A stretch of 10,634 nt of DNA from Opitutales bacterium (GTDB taxonomy: Bacteria; Verrucomicrobiota; Verrucomicrobiia; Opitutales; UBA2987). The position numbers were made by a program, and so were the translations under genes. Positions 1-6,048 of this stretch are shown one piece after another (positions within the stretch are counted from its first letter, which is position 1; every line of letters begins with the position of its first letter). The stretch is from positions 1-10,634 of the forward strand of contig JAJFLT010000208.1 in the NCBI GenBank assembly GCA_021772555.1, given 5' to 3'. A model generated the notes under the pieces. That model did no database searches. It saw nothing but the letters and a program-made list of their open reading frames with translations, and was not told where the DNA came from.

Positions 1-500
1 CCATGACCGGTTCCATCGAAATCTGGGATACCAAAACATTGAAGCATGTCGGCTCGCACAGTTTCGGCATTTATTCGGGGTCGACCACATGGGTCGATTT
101 TTACGACGATCATTGGTACGTAGCCTTCGCGCATTATGGGAACCGGGCGGCGGAGCCCAACCGCGACCCCAGCTGGACCAACCTGGTTAAATTCGACAAG
201 GACTGGAACCGCAAGGAGGGCTGGATCTTACCCGCCTCGCTGATTGAAAAATTCGGCGGTTACAGTAGCTCGGGTGGGATTTTCGATAAGGATGGACTGC
301 TCTACGTGACCAGTCACGACCCCAAGGAAATCTACGTCCTGAAAATCCCCGAAGCTGGTTCCATTTTGGAGTGGGTGGAAACGATAGATGTCAGCAGCCC
401 CGGCCAGGGAATCGCCTGGGATCCATCAAAGCCCGATCTCCTTTACGCCATCTACAAACAAAACCGAGAAATCATAGTTGCCCGGTTGAAGAAAAAATGA
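1..500 (+). CDS. Beta-propeller protein, C-terminal part (5' end outside window)
   Basis: The frame is open from the left edge to a TGA at 498-500. The ATG at position 3 is probably internal, because the protein starts mid-propeller with no signal or ribosome binding site visible. The visible 165 residues contain blade-like strands: an IEIWDTKTLKHVG strand pair at the start, GGIFDKDGLLYVTSHD near residues 91-106, and GQGIAWDPSKPDLLYAIYK near 135-153. This spacing is typical of six- or seven-bladed propellers of the WD40/SMP-30/lactonase type. I recall similar C-termini in environmental bacterial proteins sometimes labelled 'cycloisomerase', but I see no catalytic motif and assign no reaction. 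The gene converges on the TolB-like gene across a 146-bp gap. Being a gene end is well supported. The function is not known. Confidence 0.75.
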   Translation, partial: MTGSIEIWDTKTLKHVGSHSFGIYSGSTTWVDFYDDHWYVAFAHYGNRAAEPNRDPSWTNLVKFDKDWNRKEGWILPASLIEKFGGYSSSGGIFDKDGLLYVTSHDPKEIYVLKIPEAGSILEWVETIDVSSPGQGIAWDPSKPDLLYAIYKQNREIIVARLKKK

Positions 501-533
501 ACACAGCCTCAATTGAGGTTAAATGAAGCTCCC

Positions 534-625
534 TTTTTTCAACCACAGATTACACGGATAATTTTTTAACTAGCGCTCGAACGCCGCTTTCTTTACCTGC
601 GCTCATCTGTGAAATCTACAGTTTT
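534..625. repeat. Palindromic dispersed repeat, copy 1
   Basis: The left arm at 541-559 reads AACCACAGATTACACGGAT. The reverse complement of the right arm at 605-623 matches it at 14 of 19 positions, so the transcript can fold into an imperfect hairpin. The left arm matches copy 2 (8504-8522) at 18 of 19 positions. It lies in the gap between two convergent genes, where a REP-like hairpin could end transcripts from both sides. The outer limits are approximate. Confidence 0.65.
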
Positions 626-646
626 ATGAAACACCAGGGTAAAGTG

Positions 647-1579
647 TTATCGGTTTGAGGAATCGCCCTCATTGTCCGGCACTTCCTCGATATAAATATC
701 ATAATATCCTCTGCCTCTGGCAATGTAGGCGATTTTGGCGCCGTCGGGTGACCACACGGGCATGGTCACGCGGACAAAGCCCAGCCCAATACGGCTCAAT
801 ACCTTCCCCTTCAGGTCGATGATATTGATGCCTCGTCCGGCCTCTTCATCAACCGCCGCGACCGCTATGCGTTTGCCATCGGGCGACCAGGCGGGGCAAA
901 AATCATTTCCCGCCCGGTGGGTAATTCTGCGGGGAGTTCCGCCTTCCGCCGGCATGACGTATAGCTCGTCGTCCTCGCCATCGGTATCTCGGCGGGAAAA
1001 AAACAGGATTTGGGAACCATCGGGGGACCACCGCGGCCAGACGTCGCGTCTCGGGTGGTCCGTTAATTGCCTCAGTGATTTTCCGTCCGCATCGATCACA
1101 TAAAGATTGAAGTTGTCCCCCTGGTGGGAGGTAAAGGCAATCCGTTGGCCATCCGGCGACCAGTGGGGAAACATCTCATCGCCCTCCATGCTGGTCAATT
1201 GACGAACCTTTTTGTCTGCCAGTTCCAGAATAAACAAATCCATGGGGCCGTTGCGATTGCTTTGAAAAACGACTCTTTTACCGTCCGGAGAAAGTGCCGG
1301 CTGGCGTTCCCAGCCTTTATCGGAAGTCAGCCTCTCCCTCTCCGAACCGACTTCGTCCGCGTTCATCGTGTAGAGGTCCCAATCTCCATAATGGTCCGAT
1401 TCGAGCAGAAGCCTTTTTCCATCCGAAAACCAGTTGGGCGTTCTTTCGTTGCCGTCCTCCATTTCAATGTGAAGCCTCCCTTCCACTAGTTCCTCCTCCA
1501 CGCCAATAAGGACGGAAGATAAAGACATTCCGAAAAATAAAAGAGCTACCGCAGCTATGGTTTTATTTATTATCTTCAT
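647..1579 (-). CDS. Exported TolB-like PD40 beta-propeller protein
   Basis: This 310-residue protein opens with a signal-peptide-like segment (MKIINK followed by a hydrophobic stretch to about residue 26), so export to the periplasm is likely. Six WD40-like (PD40) repeats follow, each centred on a P-x-W/L-S-P-D-G motif: near residues 48, 94, 138, 182, 229 and 274 (the first is NWFSDG). That is enough for one six-bladed propeller of the TolB C-terminal type. The N-terminal TolB domain is absent and no pal, tolA or ybgF lies nearby, so this is a TolB-like propeller rather than TolB itself. A binding or scaffold role is inferred, and no catalytic residues are seen. The ATG start is preceded by AAGGA with a 6-nt spacer. 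It follows yebC on the same strand after 104 bp and a possible terminator, so it is probably a separate unit. Confidence 0.88.
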   Translation of the reverse strand: MKIINKTIAAVALLFFGMSLSSVLIGVEEELVEGRLHIEMEDGNERTPNWFSDGKRLLLESDHYGDWDLYTMNADEVGSERERLTSDKGWERQPALSPDGKRVVFQSNRNGPMDLFILELADKKVRQLTSMEGDEMFPHWSPDGQRIAFTSHQGDNFNLYVIDADGKSLRQLTDHPRRDVWPRWSPDGSQILFFSRRDTDGEDDELYVMPAEGGTPRRITHRAGNDFCPAWSPDGKRIAVAAVDEEAGRGINIIDLKGKVLSRIGLGFVRVTMPVWSPDGAKIAYIARGRGYYDIYIEEVPDNEGDSSNR

Positions 1580-1648
1580 AGCAGTTCCTTAATTGATATA
1601 TACAAGAGAAATTGCCAACAGGTTCCCTCTCTGATGCCGAGGACAAAC

Positions 1649-1672
1649 AGCCCAAGCTAAATAATTTGGGCT
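1649..1672 (-). terminator. Possible terminator after yebC
   Basis: Inverted repeat AGCCCAA (1649-1655) and TTGGGCT (1666-1672) gives a 7-bp perfect stem with a 10-nt AT-rich loop. It begins 11 nt after the yebC stop codon. On the - strand the stem is followed by GTTTGTCC, which is only weakly T-rich, so termination may be partial or assisted. Confidence 0.5.
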
Positions 1673-1683
1673 CGGGTATGGTG

Positions 1684-2424
1684 TCACTCCAACAAGCTGT
1701 CGTCGACGTCGTAGTTGGCGTAGACGTTGCGGACGTCCTCGAGGTCGTCGAGGGTTTCGATGAGGCGAATGGTTTTCTTGACCGCGTCAGGATCTGTGAG
1801 AGGGACGAGACTGCCGGGAATCCAGGCCAGGGAGGCGTCATCCGGCTGAATGTCTTCTTTTTCGAGGGCTTGAGAAACCTGGTCGAAGGCGTTCATGGGG
1901 CAGAGCACTTCGAAATGGTCTTCTTCGCTTTTGATGTCTTCGGCACCGGCATCGAGGACGGCCAACATGAGAGTGTCTTCGTCAGTTTTGTCGGCGGCGA
2001 TGAGAAACTGGCCCTTTTTCTGAAAATTAAAGGCCAGCGCGCCGGGGGTGGCCAAGCTGCCGCCTGCTTTAGTAAATACGCTTCTGACGGCCGAGGCGCT
2101 TCTGTTTTTATTGTCCGTGGTAACATCCACGATAATACCAATACCGCCGGGGGCATAGCCTTCGTAGGTGATTTCCTCGATGGTCATCCCAGGCAGTTCA
2201 CCGGTACCTTTTTTGACGGCCCGGTCGATATTATCGGCGGGCATATTGGACCCTTTGGCTTTAAGGATGAGGGTGCGCAGGCGGGCGTTGAATTCAGGGT
2301 TCCCCCCGCCCTCGCGGGCGGCCATCGTGATTTCCTTGGCGATGACGCTGAAAATTTTCCCGCGTTTGGCGTCAACGACCGCTTTGTGCCGTTTGGTGGT
2401 CGCCCATTTACTATGACCGGACAT
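1684..2424 (-). CDS. yebC: YebC/PmpR (TACO1) family protein
   Basis: At 246 residues this is the usual length for the family. The N-terminus shows the hallmark MSGHSKWATTKRHKAVVDAK, followed by RGKIFSVIAKEITMAAREGGG, and the middle has the conserved MPADNIDRAVKKGTGE and TYEGYAPGGIGIIVD segments. The family was long called transcriptional regulators. Work on YebC and mitochondrial TACO1 supports a role in translation, easing ribosome stalling at proline-rich stretches, so a cytoplasmic translation-factor role is at least as likely as DNA binding. The ATG at 2422-2424 fits the conserved N-terminus exactly, although the upstream GAAAAG is a weak ribosome binding site. Only 10 nt separate it from the yidC stop, so it is probably cotranscribed with the rpmH-yidC block. 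A hairpin lies just past its stop codon. Confidence 0.96.
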   Translation of the reverse strand: MSGHSKWATTKRHKAVVDAKRGKIFSVIAKEITMAAREGGGNPEFNARLRTLILKAKGSNMPADNIDRAVKKGTGELPGMTIEEITYEGYAPGGIGIIVDVTTDNKNRSASAVRSVFTKAGGSLATPGALAFNFQKKGQFLIAADKTDEDTLMLAVLDAGAEDIKSEEDHFEVLCPMNAFDQVSQALEKEDIQPDDASLAWIPGSLVPLTDPDAVKKTIRLIETLDDLEDVRNVYANYDVDDSLLE

Positions 2425-2434
2425 CTTTTCAGTA

Positions 2435-4300
2435 TTACTTTTTAGGTGGCTTTTTCAATTTTTTCTTTTTGCGGACGGCCGGAACCGCCTGGCCTGCCGG
2501 GAGGGAAACTTTGGGTGTTTCTTCGACATCTTTGCGGCGATTGGTAAGGTATTGTTGCAAGATGGAAAAACAATTGGAAATGGTCCAGTAAAGAACCAGA
2601 CCGGAGGAGAATGTATAGCAAATGAATAAAAAGAAGAGCGGCATCAGTTTAAAGATTTTTTGCTGCGCGCTGTCCATACTCATGGGCGTCATCTTCATCT
2701 GATAATACATGGTAACGCCCATAACGAGGGGAAGGGGGTTGACCGGAAAGCCGCCCACGGTAGCGATGGTATCGGATAAAGAAAGGTCCTGAATCCAAAG
2801 AAATCCGGCAAAGCGCAGCTCGGAAGCACTCCGCAGCATCTGGAAAAGGCCAAAAAAGATGGGCATCTGAACCAGGATGGGCAGGCAACCGGCGGCCGGA
2901 TTGATCTTGTGCTGCTGAAAGAGCTTGAGGGTTTCTTTCTGGATTTTTTCGGGCTGGTCTTTGTATTTTTCTTTTAATTCTTTGAGCGGCTCCTGAATCT
3001 TCTGCATTTTCTTGGAAGATTGGGCGGCTTTGGCGGTGAGTGGCCAGAGGGTGAGCCGGATGATCACGGTCATCAAAATGATGGCTATGCCGTAATTGCC
3101 GACCATGTTGTGGAGGGCGAGCAGCATCCAGAGGAGGAATTTTCCGATAAAGCCGAAGAAGCCGAGCTGCATGACGTATTCCTGTTTCTGGTCGAGGCTG
3201 ATGAGCCGGGAATACTCTTTGGGGCCCACGTAGAGGTCCAGGTCGAGGCTGCGCTCGGAATGCGCATTGACGTTTTGGAGGTCGAATTCGATGCCCCCCG
3301 TTATGCCCAAAACGGGCGCACCGCGAGGGGTTTTTGGGGGAAGGGTTGCCGGTTGCGCGAAGATGCCGATGCCGGGAGTTTCCGCAGCGGGGGTGACGAT
3401 GGAGGTGAAAAACTGGTTTTTGGCGGCGGCCCAAACCGTCTTTCCAGACCTTTGGATTTCACTCACCGGATCTCTTTTAAAGAAACCCCCAAATCCTCCA
3501 CCCTTGAATTTATTGCCGCTGATATACTCGTAATCCTCCCCATCGTAGTAGCTGAAGTTGAGAAAATAGCCCTGGCGATCAGAGTCGGTCGGGGGTGCGG
3601 TGCCCACATTAAGAAAAATATGGTTAACAGCGAAAATAGTGGGGGTCTGGTTGATGATGCGGGTACTGTGTTTGACGATATAGGGGGCCGCCCCTTCGGT
3701 GAGCTCGGATACTTCGTAAGAGCGCACCAGATCAATCCCCGGCACTTGTTCCCGAATAAATTCAATTTTACGGGAACCGGCTCCTCCGCTCAATAGCTGG
3801 TAGGCGGGCGCGTATTCCTCGAATGAGCCGTCGGTTTCGGCCAGGCTGATGCCGAGTACGGGAAGATCGCTGCCTTCATTAAATATATAGGGGGCATCTT
3901 CTCCCTGCAGGGCGGGGTATTTTTTCAGCTCCACCTCTTTGACGGCACCGCCATAAGTGGTGAACCGGACCCGTATCAAATCGTTTTCGATAACATAGGT
4001 TTCCTCCGGCGGGCGGCTCTCGAATTCTGGCCCTGGCTGGGATTTGCCTATGATGGATTCACCGCCGTTGCCCAACTTGCCGCCTTCATCCGAATAGGGC
4101 TTCAAGGAAGAAACAGGGCCCGGCTCTTCCGAAAATTCGTCTCCGTTCTCCTCCGCTCGGGCGGGTCCGGATTCTTCGACCAGGGGGGCTTCCTCCGCTC
4201 TTTCCCGGGCTCGCCGGTCCATTTCCGGCTTTTGCAGGATAAAGATACCCAAGGCGACCAGGAGCATTAAAACGCCGGCAAAAGTATAGTTTCTATCCAC
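2435..4300 (-). CDS. yidC: Membrane protein insertase YidC
   Basis: YidC inserts and folds inner-membrane proteins, alone or with SecYEG. The 621 residues show the Gram-negative plan. There is an N-terminal membrane anchor at residues 7-23 and a long periplasmic domain at roughly 95-370. The conserved insertase core starts near residue 401 (GNYGIAIILM). R415 in IIRLTLWPL fits the conserved groove arginine, and a charged cytoplasmic hairpin (KKMQKIQEPLKELKEKYKDQ) and NPAAGCLPILVQMPIFFGLF follow. The last helices run through SSGLVLYWTISNCFSILQQ. A tail of about 33 residues ends in the basic cluster RKKKKLKKPPKK, which could contact the ribosome. The start codon is GTG (4300-4298), overlapping the yidD TAG by 8 nt, which suggests translational coupling. 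AAAGG lies about 13 nt upstream. The first segment, beginning MDRNYTF, matches typical YidC N-termini and supports this start. Confidence 0.97.
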   Translation of the reverse strand: MDRNYTFAGVLMLLVALGIFILQKPEMDRRARERAEEAPLVEESGPARAEENGDEFSEEPGPVSSLKPYSDEGGKLGNGGESIIGKSQPGPEFESRPPEETYVIENDLIRVRFTTYGGAVKEVELKKYPALQGEDAPYIFNEGSDLPVLGISLAETDGSFEEYAPAYQLLSGGAGSRKIEFIREQVPGIDLVRSYEVSELTEGAAPYIVKHSTRIINQTPTIFAVNHIFLNVGTAPPTDSDRQGYFLNFSYYDGEDYEYISGNKFKGGGFGGFFKRDPVSEIQRSGKTVWAAAKNQFFTSIVTPAAETPGIGIFAQPATLPPKTPRGAPVLGITGGIEFDLQNVNAHSERSLDLDLYVGPKEYSRLISLDQKQEYVMQLGFFGFIGKFLLWMLLALHNMVGNYGIAIILMTVIIRLTLWPLTAKAAQSSKKMQKIQEPLKELKEKYKDQPEKIQKETLKLFQQHKINPAAGCLPILVQMPIFFGLFQMLRSASELRFAGFLWIQDLSLSDTIATVGGFPVNPLPLVMGVTMYYQMKMTPMSMDSAQQKIFKLMPLFFLFICYTFSSGLVLYWTISNCFSILQQYLTNRRKDVEETPKVSLPAGQAVPAVRKKKKLKKPPKK

Positions 4301-4649
4301 TTGTCAACTCGCCTTTCTGGATAAAGCTGCCGTCTTCTGCCTCAGGTTGCTTTTTGGTTAAGCAAACCCCATTTTTTGCCGGCGGCGGATCGTAGCCACC
4401 TGCGTGGAAGGGATGGCAACGGAAAATGCGGCGAATGGAATAATAGCTGCCCAACCAGAATCCGTGGGAACGTAAGCACTCACAGGCATAAGTCGAGCAG
4501 GTGGGGTGAAACCGGCAGGACGCATGGGGACCGAAAAGGGCATTCTTGGCCGGAGAAAGCAGCATCTTGTAGAAGAGGACCAAGCCGATGGCCAGGGTGG
4601 CGGGCAGCCGGACGAGGGTCCCGTATAGATTCTTCAAATGATGGGTCAT
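4293..4649 (-). CDS. yidD: Membrane protein insertion efficiency factor YidD
   Basis: This small protein sits between rnpA and yidC in many bacteria, is associated with the inner membrane and assists YidC-dependent insertion. The 118 residues contain the family signature CRFHPTCSTYACECLRSHG at about 45-63, then a stretch ending RRIFRCHPFHAGGYDPPP, with the characteristic cysteines conserved. An N-terminal amphipathic or hydrophobic segment (LPATLAIGLVLFYKMLLSP) fits membrane attachment. The ATG start overlaps the rnpA stop in an ATGA arrangement, and a strong TGAGGAG (4659-4665) lies 9 nt upstream inside the end of rnpA. The C-terminal 28 residues after DPPP are not conserved in the family as I know it. 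The gene's end overlaps the GTG start of yidC by 8 nt. Confidence 0.96.
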   Translation of the reverse strand: MTHHLKNLYGTLVRLPATLAIGLVLFYKMLLSPAKNALFGPHASCRFHPTCSTYACECLRSHGFWLGSYYSIRRIFRCHPFHAGGYDPPPAKNGVCLTKKQPEAEDGSFIQKGELTSG

Positions 4650-5023
4650 GAGTGTGTTCTCCTCACTTTGGCCGCTCTTTGGCAGGCATTGAGGTATTTT
4701 TTTTGCAATTCATCGAATCCGTAGCGATCCATTGAGGCCCGCGCAACCAAAACCACATCGCAGTTTTTGGGGAGCGACTCCTGATTAAGTCGAAAAATCT
4801 CCCGCAACAGTCTCTTGGCCCGGTTGCGCACAACAGCGGGTCCGACTCTTTTGGAGGCGATCACGCCGAGCCTTCGATGGGGAGGGGAACCTTCTTCCAC
4901 ATCGGCGCGCACCAGCAATTGCAGGATAAAAGCCCCGCAATCGACCCTGCGGCCATTGGCTCGCACGACGGCGAACTCAGCCGAGCGCCTGATGTGCTGC
5001 CGGGCGGTAAAGCGTTGGCGCAT
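4646..5023 (-). CDS. rnpA: Ribonuclease P protein component
   Basis: This is the protein subunit of RNase P, which with the RNA subunit removes 5' leaders from pre-tRNAs. The 125-residue length is typical. The family core is clear: RRLGVIASKRVGPAVVRNRAKRLLREIFR spans about residues 50-78 (written here only as motif evidence), with the RNR box at 66-68 and the basic RNA-binding helix around it. CDVVLVAR (88-95) is the usual late strand. The ATG at 5021-5023 lies 16 nt after the rpmH stop. No Shine-Dalgarno is visible in the GCC-rich stretch before it, so translation probably depends on coupling with rpmH. The frame stays open upstream but offers no better start. The stop overlaps the yidD start by 4 nt. 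Confidence 0.95.
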   Translation of the reverse strand: MRQRFTARQHIRRSAEFAVVRANGRRVDCGAFILQLLVRADVEEGSPPHRRLGVIASKRVGPAVVRNRAKRLLREIFRLNQESLPKNCDVVLVARASMDRYGFDELQKKYLNACQRAAKVRRTHS

Positions 5024-5039
5024 GGCGGCGGCGGATACG

Positions 5040-5174
5040 TCAGGCGCTAAGGCGAATTCTGCCTTTACGGCGGCGGGCGGCCAGGATCTTTCTCCCCCCG
5101 CGGGTGGACTTGCGGGCGCGAAAGCCCAATTTTCGGGCGCGCTTGATTTTGGATGGATGGTATGTGGGCTTCAT
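5040..5174 (-). CDS. rpmH: 50S ribosomal protein L34
   Basis: L34 is a small basic protein of the large ribosomal subunit. The 44 residues match the family throughout: MKPTYHPSKIKRARKLGFRA at the start, RKSTRGGRKILAARRRKGR next, and RLSA at the end. The normal family length is 44-47 residues. The frame is open further upstream to an ATG at 5240, but the extra residues are unlike L34 and the canonical MKxTYxPS start is at 5172-5174, so that start is chosen. No strong Shine-Dalgarno precedes it. This is the first gene of the - strand operon with rnpA, yidD, yidC and yebC, and it is divergent from tRNA-Glu. Confidence 0.96.
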   Translation of the reverse strand: MKPTYHPSKIKRARKLGFRARKSTRGGRKILAARRRKGRIRLSA

Positions 5175-5198
5175 GGTTGGTGAAGAAAAGGTTGCCAA

Positions 5199-5225
5199 GG
5201 AATACAGTTCTACGGCCCATGTCAA
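5199..5225 (-). promoter_or_regulatory. Candidate promoter of the rpmH operon
   Basis: Read on the - strand, 5225-5220 is TTGACA, a perfect -35 hexamer. It is followed after 15 nt by TATTCC (5204-5199) as a possible -10. The spacer is shorter than the optimal 17. It would start transcription about 15-20 nt upstream of the L34 ATG. Confidence 0.4.
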
Positions 5226-5320
5226 GCGAACAGGCAGCATAAAAAACCGGCGCGATTGAAGGGTTCGGCAAACCGGCCGGGCTTTCTCCCGGGTCCGTTG
5301 GGGAAAACGTAAAAAAAGAC

Positions 5321-5348
5321 TTGCGCAGGTCGGGCAAGAACCTAGTTT
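5321..5348 (+). promoter_or_regulatory. Candidate promoter of tRNA-Glu
   Basis: TTGCGC (5321-5326) and TAGTTT (5343-5348) are separated by 16 nt. They place a start about 10-15 nt before the mature tRNA 5' end at 5369. Both hexamers are imperfect, so this is a positional guess supported by the short leader it gives. Confidence 0.35.
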
Positions 5349-5368
5349 CGTGGCTCCAATTTCCGGTT

Positions 5369-5446
5369 GTCCCGTTCGTCTAGCTCGGCCCAGGACTCAG
5401 GGTTTTCATCCCTGCAACAGGGGTTCAAATCCCCTACGGGACGCCA
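5369..5446 (+). tRNA. tRNA-Glu (anticodon UUC), CCA encoded
   Basis: The cloverleaf was folded by hand. The acceptor GTCCCGT pairs perfectly with ACGGGAC, followed by discriminator G and encoded CCA (5444-5446). The D stem is GTCT/GGAC with an 11-nt loop. The anticodon stem CAGGG (5398-5402) pairs with CCCTG (5410-5414). The 7-nt loop TTTTCAT gives anticodon TTC at 5405-5407. The T arm is AGGGG-TTCAAAT-CCCCT. All stems close and the invariant T-loop TTC is present. A run of six T follows directly (5447-5452) and may end transcription. The gene is divergent from rpmH. Confidence 0.96.
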
Positions 5447-5538
5447 TTTTTTACCGGCACTTTTGTTGCCCGGCTTGATCACCACCTGAGTATTCAGCAG
5501 TTTCGCGGGCTGGTTTTTCAGGCTTTTTTCTCCACTTT

Positions 5539-5898
5539 TCAGGGTGGATTGAGGCGACTTTCTCCCGCCCAGTAGAGCTTTATCTTGTTGCCTGAGGGAT
5601 CGCACAAAACGGCTTCACGCCATAAATAGCTCATGTCGGTCGGCATTTGCGCAAAGACAAAACCCTTTGCCACAAGTTGGTCCACGAGTTCGTCCAGCTT
5701 TTCGTGTTCAAAATAAATGACCGCGCCATTTTCAAAATCTCCATCATTCAGTGACAGAGAAAAGGTCGAACCACCCTCTGGACATTCAAACCTCGCATAG
5801 TGGGGCGTATCGACAATCTGCAAAAAGCCCATTTTGCGGTAGAAGGCGGCAGCCTTGTCCATGTTGCTGACGGGCAGGGTTATTTGATTCAGGTTCAT
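5539..5898 (-). CDS. VOC superfamily (glyoxalase/bleomycin resistance-like) protein
   Basis: The 119 residues form one vicinal-oxygen-chelate module of the normal single-domain size. The start MNLNQITLPVSNMDKAAAFY is the first beta-alpha unit. KMGFLQIVDTPHYARFECPE follows. The second half carries LDELVDQLVAKGFVF and the late strand VLCDPSGNKIKLYW with the usual D-P-x-G-N. Members bind a metal and act on varied small molecules or sequester drugs. Candidate metal ligands would be the His/Gln near the first strand and a Glu in the last, but the N-terminal site here is Gln5 and the terminal strand ends in KLYW, so activity is unclear and the substrate is unknown. The start at 5898 fits the fold; no good ribosome binding site is seen. 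It is likely monocistronic. Confidence 0.85.
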   Translation of the reverse strand: MNLNQITLPVSNMDKAAAFYRKMGFLQIVDTPHYARFECPEGGSTFSLSLNDGDFENGAVIYFEHEKLDELVDQLVAKGFVFAQMPTDMSYLWREAVLCDPSGNKIKLYWAGESRLNPP

Positions 5899-6048
5899 GT
5901 GGTGGTCATTTTAAATACCATATGATTAGACATTGTGAGCCCAACAGCAGATATGAAAACTCATTGAAAATAGCCCCAAGTTTCTTGCGAAGTAACGCCA
6001 AGCCACCAAAGGCCTATGTAGATGGCGTTCCTAGCATGGCTATTCCCT

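Noticed and set aside
1612..2445. Long + strand open frame (277 codons)
   Set aside because: It lies antisense to yebC, whose family match is unambiguous; the frame results from codon bias of the real gene and resembles no family.
3020..3796. Long + strand open frame (258 codons), and a 261-codon - strand frame at 2649-3434
   Set aside because: Both lie within yidC in other frames; their translations are low-complexity shadows with no domain.
5040..5240. Longer L34 with start at 5240
   Set aside because: The extra 22 residues are unlike L34, and the canonical N-terminus starts at 5174; the candidate promoter also falls inside the extension.
5268..5300. GC-rich hairpin CCGGG-CTTTCT-CCCGG between rpmH and tRNA-Glu
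   Set aside because: The 5-bp stem has no T-run on either strand; it is likely incidental in GC-rich DNA.
5175..5368. Replication origin next to rpmH
   Set aside because: No DnaA box close to TTATCCACA, no AT-rich unwinding region and no dnaA or dnaN gene are seen.
5420..5446. 3' end of tRNA-Glu as an integration (att) site for an island
   Set aside because: No second copy of the tRNA 3' sequence and no integrase were found in the window, and the VOC gene separates the tRNA from the AT-rich pair.
5340..5605. Small - strand open frame over the tRNA
   Set aside because: It runs antisense through a perfect tRNA-Glu cloverleaf and into the VOC gene.
5994..6029. Perfect 7-bp inverted repeat AACGCCA/TGGCGTT after the DUF4062 gene, considered as terminator or integron attC site
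   Set aside because: There is a 22-nt loop, no T-run on either side and no matching core sites, so neither reading is supported.
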